A DNA stretch of 64,000 nucleotides from Rhizaria sp. SCN 62-66 (taxonomy: Eukaryota; Rhizaria, unplaced). The stretch covers positions 62,001 to 126,000 of the forward strand of contig MEDY01000021.1 in NCBI GenBank assembly GCA_001724265.1. The letters are read 5' to 3'. Of this stretch, positions 50,238-58,400 are shown in pieces. The translations under genes were made by a program, and so were the position numbers. Each line of letters opens with the position of its first letter. The stretch's first letter is position 1. The notes beneath the pieces are model-generated. The model saw only the letters and a program-made list of their open reading frames with translations. It made no database searches and was not told the DNA's origin.

Positions 50238-51824
50238 TCAACCGTCGTCACTGCCAGCATCGGCTGCAGCCACATTCGACGCCGCACGCACCGCACTCGC
50301 TGCAGTCGCGCTCGCACTCGCGGTGTTGGGCTGGTGCGTCAACAGTCCTGCCACAGCAGACTGTTGCGACTGGAACGGTTGCTGTTGCTGCAGCACACCC
50401 ATCGCACCGAGCGTATTCATCGCGCCGATCGAAGTTAAGCCACCGACCGTGTTCATCCCGGTCATGTTATTCATGCCGAGCCCCATGCCGAGCCCCGACG
50501 CGCCACCCATCATGCCCATGCCGTTCAGACCCATATGCGGGTTCATGCCACCCAGGCCTCCCATCGGCATCGGCAGAGCGCCGGCGCCGAATCCGCCGCC
50601 GACGCCGCCGAGCCCGCCGGCACCAAGCAGCTGCTGCTGCGTCTGCTGGTGCTGCTGCTGCAGCAGCTGCTGCTGTTGCGCGGTAAGCCCCGACGGCATG
50701 GCGCCCGTCGCGTTGGCCGCCGCCGCCGCGGCCTCGGCAACTTGCTGCTGGCGACGCGCCGCGTCGCGCGCGAGCTTATAGAAGAAGTACCCGACGCCGC
50801 CGAGCAGCACGTACACCCACGCGTTGTCGAGCAGCCCGCTGCGCTGCTGCTGCAGCTGGTGCTGCGCGAGCGCGGCCGCACCGGGCCCGCCAGCGGGCGC
50901 CCAGCGCAGGGCCGTGTCGTCGAGCGCGTCGCGCCACGCGTCGTGGAACTCAAACGGCTGCGAGCCCTGCACGGAGCGGCGCAGCAGGGTAAAAACATAC
51001 CGCGCGAGCTTGGTGAGCATGCGCAGGGAGAGGAGCGCGCCGACTGCGTAAGCCGCCCACCACCAACGGCTCGCGGGCGGCACGGCGGCTGCCGCATGCA
51101 TGCTCGCACTCGCATTCAGCGAAGCGGGCTCGTCGCCGCCCGCGGCATGCGCCTTCGCGTGGGACTGCGACGGCTGGGGCTGCGCGAGCGCAGCCAGTGT
51201 GGCGGACACCGACGCCGGCACGGGGACGCGGAGGAACCGGTGTAGCAGCACGCGCAGCAGCAGGAGCAGCCGGCGCAGGACGCGTGGCACCGGGGGCGCG
51301 GGCAACCAACGCGACGACTCGGCCAATGACGGGCTCGCCTTGCCGCCAGACTCGCTGCCGTCGTTGTTCGCGGACGCCGCGTCGCCTGAGGCTGAACCTG
51401 CGACAGCGGCTGCTGCTGCCTCTGCTGCCGCGGCCGCGGCGGCCTCTTGCGGGGACTGCGGAATGGGCGCCGTGCTTTGGCGGAGCAGTACAAGCGACTG
51501 AAGGAGCTGAAACGCGCTCTGGAAGGTCATCGTGACGCTCTGCATCGACATCTGCACGAGATTCGAGATACGGCCAGAAGTCATGATGTAGCTCTCCAAG
51601 TTGCCAAGAATGCCAGGTCCGCCAGCGCCGACGCCGTACCCGCCGCCATAGGCGCCGTAGCCGCCAACACCACCGAGCCCTCCCATGCCGCCGAGGCCGC
51701 CAAGGCCGCCGAGTGAGGAGGAGTAGGGCGAGAGGCCGGCGCCGCCGTAGGCGTCGTAGCCGCCGTAGCCGCCGCCGTAGGAGCCGTAGCCGCCGCCGAA
51801 GGAGCCGTAGCCGCCGGAGTACAT
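50238..51824 (-). CDS. PEX13: Peroxin-13-like peroxisomal membrane protein without SH3
   Basis: 528 residues, no intron. The N-terminal 80 residues are almost pure Gly/Tyr repeats (YGSYGGGYGGYDAYGG), the hallmark of PEX13; such YG-rich stretches are reported to form a meshwork in the peroxisomal import pore. A helical block follows (LESYIMTSGRISNLVQMSMQ, FQSAFQLLQSLVLLRQ), matching the family's conserved region before the first membrane span. Hydrophobic stretches lie near residues 250-275 (WWWAAYAVGALLSLRML) and 335-350 (AWVYVLLGGVGYFFYKLA). The C-terminal SH3 of fungal and animal PEX13 is absent; instead there is a Gln run and a Gly/Met-rich tail. SH3-less PEX13 is known from plants. By family it would dock PEX5/PEX7-cargo complexes with PEX14. 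It is probable rather than certain, because composition bias drives much of the similarity. Confidence 0.68.
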   Translation of the reverse strand: MYSGGYGSFGGGYGSYGGGYGGYDAYGGAGLSPYSSSLGGLGGLGGMGGLGGVGGYGAYGGGYGVGAGGPGILGNLESYIMTSGRISNLVQMSMQSVTMTFQSAFQLLQSLVLLRQSTAPIPQSPQEAAAAAAAEAAAAAVAGSASGDAASANNDGSESGGKASPSLAESSRWLPAPPVPRVLRRLLLLLRVLLHRFLRVPVPASVSATLAALAQPQPSQSHAKAHAAGGDEPASLNASASMHAAAAVPPASRWWWAAYAVGALLSLRMLTKLARYVFTLLRRSVQGSQPFEFHDAWRDALDDTALRWAPAGGPGAAALAQHQLQQQRSGLLDNAWVYVLLGGVGYFFYKLARDAARRQQQVAEAAAAAANATGAMPSGLTAQQQQLLQQQHQQTQQQLLGAGGLGGVGGGFGAGALPMPMGGLGGMNPHMGLNGMGMMGGASGLGMGLGMNNMTGMNTVGGLTSIGAMNTLGAMGVLQQQQPFQSQQSAVAGLLTHQPNTASASATAASAVRAASNVAAADAGSDDG

Positions 51825-52414
51825 GGCGTGGGGGCGCTGAAGCGCCAGAGACGGGTGTGGCCGCGAGGCGAGGGGGTGGGTTAAGGTGAGAGGGAGTCGC
51901 TGGGGTGTAGAGAAGCGCTGTTTGCTGTGACTAGGAGTTGAAGTGCTGCATCAGAGATCGGGAGAAAAAACAACAAGATATCAGTGGTTAAATCGTCATG
52001 TAGGCTCAATATAGCAATATAACAAATGCTCGTATTGATTGAGTCAGGAGTCAAAATAATACATTTATATGTCTTTGTTACGATGTGAATCGCAGCAAGA
52101 ACGTGTTGTCCCGAGTCGACGACTCGGTCGACGAGAAAAAGATTTTTCGGCCCTCGATCAAGAGGCGGATGCAAAAACGAGCAGATCTCCCGAGCCAATT
52201 TGGGCCTTGCACTTCGACCGACATACACGACGCAACGTTCAGTTTAGGCGTCTGGTTATAATTTGCTCAGTTATGGATCCGCATTTTTGATTGTGGCACG
52301 TGTTTCCTTTATCTCACGGCGATCCCGCATTTGCACATTTCCCCTTGTTGTTTTATCTTCATAGTCCACGCGCCGCTGCCTTTGTGCGCTACGACCCCCC
52401 AGAACAGTGTCGAC
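51825..52414. promoter_or_regulatory. Divergent promoter region with a perfect palindrome
   Basis: 590 bp between the PEX13-like (-) and CH-domain (+) genes, which are transcribed away from each other. It holds a perfect 17-bp inverted repeat, CCGAGTCG-A-CGACTCGG at 52111-52127, and GTCGACGA occurs twice (52115-52122, 52127-52134), spaced 12 bp. This is a candidate protein-binding site. The frame upstream of 52415 is open to 52331 without an ATG and is read as leader. Confidence 0.5.
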
Positions 52415-55400
52415 ATGTCTTCTCAGGACAAGGGAGACGTGCGCGATGCTGCGCAACGCAAAACATTCACGCGCTGGCTTAACTTGCACCTCCGCAAAGC
52501 CAATGGCGGCCCTATCACGATCACAGACATGAAGGAGGACTACAAGAGCGGAGTGGTCCTCGTCAAGCTCGCGGAGGTGCTCTGCGGCAAGACCCTGAAG
52601 TACTCCGCGAAGCCCTCCGGGTCTATTCAGTGTGTGGCGAACCTTGCTATTGCTCTTAAGGCTTTTGCTGAAGACGGTGTCCCTCTGCACAACATCCACG
52701 CCGCGACTATTGAGAAGGGCGATGAGAAGATTTCGATGGGTCTGACATGGCAGCTTATCCTCTTCTACCAGGTCATCACCAGCCACGTTGAGGCCGAGGT
52801 CACCGCCACGGAGCGCTCCTCCACGCCCGGCACCCCCAAGGCCCCGCGCACTCCGGCTGCGATCAAGGACCGCCAGCGCAAGTTCGCCACGACCTTCAAC
52901 ATGAACGACTTCAAGTCGCAGCTTCTGCTCTTCGTCAACAAGAGCGTCTCTACGATCCCTTCGCAGCACTCCGCCGCGCTCTCCGGCTTTGCAGACTCCT
53001 CCGCGGCCCCGCAGCGCGTGCTCTGCGAGGACTGGAGCCAGTCCTGGCGTTCCGGTCTCGTTCTCGCGCACCTCGTCGCCGCTCTCGACGCGCAGCACCG
53101 CGCCGGCGTTTCCTCCGCGCCCGACGCCGCCGCCACGCTGGCGACCGCACAGGAGACCGCCGTGGCCGAGCTTCTCTCCGCCGCGGCCTCGCGCCCCGAT
53201 GCGTCGTCGTCACCGGCGCTCGCACTCGCGTCTGCCGCTATTGCGCGCGCCGAGGCCAAGCTGCAGGTACCCCCACTCGTCGACGCCTCCGATCTCATTG
53301 GCGGCGCTGACACGCAGGCGCTGCTCGCGTACATTTCGTACTTCAAGACCGCCGAGGCTAACTCGCCGCGCAACGACGAGAAGAAGAGCGAAGGCGAGAA
53401 GGACAAGGCCGACGCCGCCGCCGCGCCGTCGCTGCTCACGGTCGACGAAGACGACGACGACGTGCCGACTCTCTCCGCGCCTCCCGCGCTGCAGACCCCA
53501 CACGCGCTGGAGCCCACGCCGCGCAACTCGGTTCCCAAGCCGGCCCTCGTGGTGGACCAGACCGAGGTCGACACCGCGTTCGACGAAGTGGGCTTCCTGC
53601 GCCGCGAGATCGCCGCCCGCAACGAGCCCGCGGTGGAGACGCAAATTGCGCTTCTCCGCGAAGAGCTCGTCACCGTGCGCGCCGCGCTCGACGCGCTGCC
53701 GCCCGCGGCGCGCGAGGGCGGGCCGCAGGGCAAGCGCTGGGGCGAACACCTCAAGCGGCTGGACACGGACATCGGCGTGCTGGAGAACGAGCGCGTGAAG
53801 CGTGAGGAGCGCGCCGAGCGCCGGCGCAACGCGCGCAGTGGCGTCGACGCCGCGGACACGCTCCAGGACGAGGAGGAGGACGAGGACTTTTACGACGAAG
53901 ACGAGGACGAGGACGGATTCGGTCATGATATTTACCAGAAAGACGAGCGTGTCGCGCGTGAGGCGCAACAGATGGCGTCCGCGTCCAACGACGCCGCGAT
54001 GGAGGCCTCGCGCGTTGCCGTCGAAGCCGTTGAGGCCGCCGAGAAGGCCAACGCGGAGCGCGACGCTGCGCAGGAGCAGCTCACGGTAGCCGAGCGCGAG
54101 CTCGACGAGTTGCGCCGCAAGATGGAAGAGATGAAGAAGAAGCAGACGCAGATGGAGGAACAGACTAAGCAGGCCGTGGACGAGAAAACCGCTGCCGAGG
54201 CCGCTGCGCGCGAGAATGAGCAGCGCACGGCCGAGCTTAAGAAGGAGCTCGCCGCTGCCAAGCTCGCTTCCCTTGCGACTTCTGAGAAGGAGCACGAGAC
54301 TAACAAGAGCGTCACCAAGAAGACCGAGGAGCTCTCGAAGCAGCTCGCCGACGAGCGCGCCCGCGCCGCCGAAGAGAAGGAGCGCGCCGACAAGGCCGAG
54401 GCTGACCGTGACGCGACTAAGGAGCAGCTCAAGAACGAGCAGCTCTCGCGCAAGCTCGCCGAGGAAGCCGCTGCCAAGGAGGCTGCCGACGCCGCCGCGG
54501 CGCGCGAGGAGGCCAAGAAGGAGCAGGAGCGCACACAGGCGCGCGCCGAAGCTGCCGAGACCGAGCGCGAGAAGCTCCGCAAGGAGTTGAGTGAAACCTC
54601 CGTCAAGGAGGCCGGCGCCGCGCAGAAGGGCAAGGAGCTCGACAAGCAGTCCAAGGACCTGGAACGCCAACTCAAGGCCGAGGAGGCCAAGTCCGAGGCG
54701 GCCCGCAAGGAGGCTGAGAAGCAGGCTAAGGCGCTTGAGACCGCGACTGCGCGTGAGAAGGCTGCTGCGGACAAGGCGAGTGCAGCGGAAAAGAAGCAAA
54801 AGGAGACGGACGAGAAGGTCGTTGCACTGCAGAAGGAGCTCGCGGCCGAGAAGGCCAAGGCCGAGGCTGCTGAGGGCAAGGTTGACTCGCTCTCCAGCTC
54901 GCAGACGCAGCGCGAGGCCAAGGCCGCCGAGGTCGAGAAGCGTGTCCGCGAGCTCGAGACCGAGGCAGAGAAGGCCGCGCAGCGCGAGAAGGAGCTCGCA
55001 TCCCGCGCTGAGAGCGCCGAGACGGAGCGCGAGAAGCTGCGCAAGGAGCTCTCTGAGACCTCGGTCAAGGAGGCCGGAGCGTCGCAGAAGAGCAAGGAGC
55101 AGAGCAAGCAGATCAAAGAGCTCGAGGACAAGTACAAGGCCGAGCAAGCCAAGCACGAGACAACGCGCAAGGACGCCGACAAGAAGGCCAAGGCTCTGGA
55201 GGCCGCCACTGTGCGCGAGAAGGCCGCTGCGGATAAGGCTACCGCGTCCGAGAAGAAACAAAAGGAGACCGACGACAAGGTTGTCGCTCTCCAGAAGGAG
55301 CTCGCTGCGGAGAAGGCCAAGGCCGAGGCCGCGGAGGGCAAGGCGGCGTCACTGTCAACCACGCAGTCTGAGCGCGACAAGCAGGCCGAGGCCACTGCCA

Positions 55401-58400
55401 AGAAGTTGCGCGAGCACGAGGCCGAGGCTGAGAAGGCTGCGCAGCGCGAGAAGGAGCTCACCGCGCGCGCCGAGGCCGCCGAGAAGGAGCGCGAGACCAT
55501 CCGCAAGGAGCTCTCTGAGGTGATTGTCAAGGAGGCCGGTAGCTCTCAGAAGAGCAAGGAGCACCACAAGCAGGTCAAGGAGCTCGAGAAGCAGCTCAAG
55601 GCGGAGCAGGCCAAGCACGAGGCCGCGCGCGAGGAGCTCGTCAAGGCCGAGAAGGCCGCTGAGGCCGCCGACGGCCGCGAGAAGTCCACCGCCGAGCGTC
55701 TCACCGCTGGCTCCAAGAAGCAGCAGGAGACGGATGCGCAGGTGCTGACGCTGCAGAGCGAGCTCGCCGCCGAGCGCGCCAAGGCTGAGGCGGCCGAGGG
55801 CCAGGCGACGTCGCTCGCCACGACGCAGACGCAGCGCGACGCCGAGGCCGCGGCGACTGAGAAGCGTCTGCGCGACCTCGAGAAGCAGCTCGCCGACGCC
55901 GAACGCCGCGAGAAGGACGCCGTTGCGCGCGCTGAAGCCTCCGAGGCCGAGTCTGCGGACAAGGGCGCCCAGCTGCAGTCACAGGCGGCGCGCGAGCAAG
56001 AGCAGGCGAAGGCCGCTAAGGAGCTCTCGCGCCAGCTTGCCGAGGCCGTTGCGGCGACTGCGGCCGAGAAGACGCGCGCCGACAAGGCTGACGAGCGCGC
56101 CGAGCAGCAGTCGGAGAAGCTGCAGAGCAAGAACAAGGAGCTGAGCGAGAAGAACAAGGAGCTCGTCAAGACCAGCAAGGAGGCCGTTGCCACCGCGGCC
56201 ACGGACCGTGCGCGCGCCGAGACGGCCGAGCGCGTCGCCTCCGAGAACGAAGCCGCGCTCGCCAAGGCGCAGGCCGAGCTCGCTGCCCGCCAGGCCGCGC
56301 TCGACAAGGCCACCAGCGACGCCGCCGCGAAACAGAAGGCGCTTGACAAGGCGGAGGCTGAGCGCGCCAAGCAGGCCGCGGACCGCAAGGAGCTCTCCGG
56401 CTCCAAGTCTGGGCTCGAGAAGCGCGTTGCCGAGCTCGTCGCACTCTTGGCTGCCGAGAAGGCCCGTGGCGACAAGGCCGAGAGCGGCGTCGCGGCCAAG
56501 GAGGACGAACTTGCCCGTCTCCGCGCCGCGGTTGCGGAGCAGAAGACCGCGCTCGACAAGGCCGAGGAGGACCGCGCTGCGCATGACGCCGCAGCCGCTA
56601 GTGCTGCACACAAGTACGACGAGCTTAAGACTGCCAGCGAGGTCGCCGCGATCGAGTCCGCTGCGCGCGCCGCCCGTGTCTCCGCGCTTGAGGAGGAGCT
56701 CGCCGAGGCGCGCAAGCTGGCCGCTGAGGAGGCCGCGCGCGCGCAGAAGCTCGAGGACGAGTCGAGCGCGCGCGACGGCACTGCGAAGGAGCTCCAAGGC
56801 AAGGAGCGCGCGCTTGCGCAGCAGGTTGCGCGTCTCGAGAAAGACCTCGCCGCCGCGCAGCGCACGAGCGAGACCGAACGCGCGCGTGCCGAGGAGGCCG
56901 AGCGTGTCTGCGAGCAGCGCGCTGAGCAGGTCAAGACTCTTGAGACCAGCGAGGCCACGCTTACCAAGTCTAGCAAGGCCACTGAGCAGCAGCTCGCGGC
57001 AACGCAGCGCGACCTGCAGCGCGAGCAAGAGCGCGCCGACAAGGCCGAGGCTGAGGCGGCGCAGACTGCCGATGCGGGCCGCGAGGCCGCTGTGCGCGAG
57101 GCTGCGCTCACCAAGGCTCTGCGCGAGCTTGAGCGTGTTTCCGCTGAGCAGCAGAGCGCTGTGCAGGAGTCCTCCGCGCGCGCCGCGACTGCAGAGGCCG
57201 AGGCCCAGCGCGCCGAGGCCGCTGCTGCTGAGGCCCGCGAGGCCGAGACCGCGACGGCCGCAGCGTTGCGCGAGAGCGAGCGTCAGCTGGCCGAGGCGAA
57301 CAAGGCCAGCACTGCGCGCCAGCAGCGCGTTGAGACTCTGCAGGCCGAGACCGCGGCGCTCGAGGCGCGCGTGGAGGAGCTCGAGAGCACCAACAAGGAC
57401 GCCAACAGCCGCGGCTCGTCCGCCAGCAAGCGCATCCGCGAGCTCGAGCGCGAGGCCGCCGAGGCGCTCAAGGCGCTGGAGGAGATCAAGGTCAAGAACG
57501 AGGCCAACGAGACGGCGCTGCGCGAGTCGCGTGTCGAGGCCGAGGACAACGCCGCCGCAGTCAAGGCTGCTGGGTTCAAGATCAAGGAGCTTGAGCGCAC
57601 GATCGTCGACAAGGAGCGCGCCCGCGCTGATGCTGCCGTTACTGCACAGCAGCACGCTGACCAGGCCGCCGCGGCCGACGCGCGCTCCGCTGTGACGCAA
57701 AAGCGCGCCGCAGACGCCGAGCTCAAGCTCGCCGAGACCCAGAAGGAACTCGCGAACGAAGTTGCTGAGCGCGCCGCCGCTGAGGCCACCGCGCAGCGTC
57801 TCAAGATTACCGCCGACAGCGTTGTCGAGAAGGAGGTCCGCCTCGCTGAGCTCGCCGCCGCTGTTGCCGCCGCCGAGCAGGCCACCGCGGCGACGCAGGT
57901 CGACCTCGAGCGCACGCGCAGCACCGTGCAGCAGCGCGACCTTGCCGCTGAGGCCGCCGCCTCGCGCATTGCTTCGCTCGAGGCCGCGCTGGAGGAGTCG
58001 CAGGCCACGCATGCTAAGGCCGCCCGCGAGGCGTCCGAGCATGAGGCCACCGCCGCCGCGCGTGCGAGCGAGGTTCGCCGTCTCGAAGCCGAGCTGGGCA
58101 AGTCCCAGCGCGCCGTGCAGACGCACGAGGAAGAGTGCGCCAAGCACTCGCACGAGCTGTCCGAGGCCAAGCATAAGGCCGCCGAGCACTCTGCCGCCAT
58201 GGTCCGTCTCACGGGGCAGGCCGAGGCGAGCAAGGCCGCCGCCACGCGCGCCGAGGCCGCTAAGGAGGCCGCCGAGGCTGAGCTGGCCAAGATGGTCCAG
58301 GACCTCGCCGAGCAGGAGGGCAAGGCCGGCGAGCAGTCGTCCGCACTCACGCGCACGCAGGCTGCGCTCGAGGCTGTGCGCGCCGTGCTCGCCCGCACCG

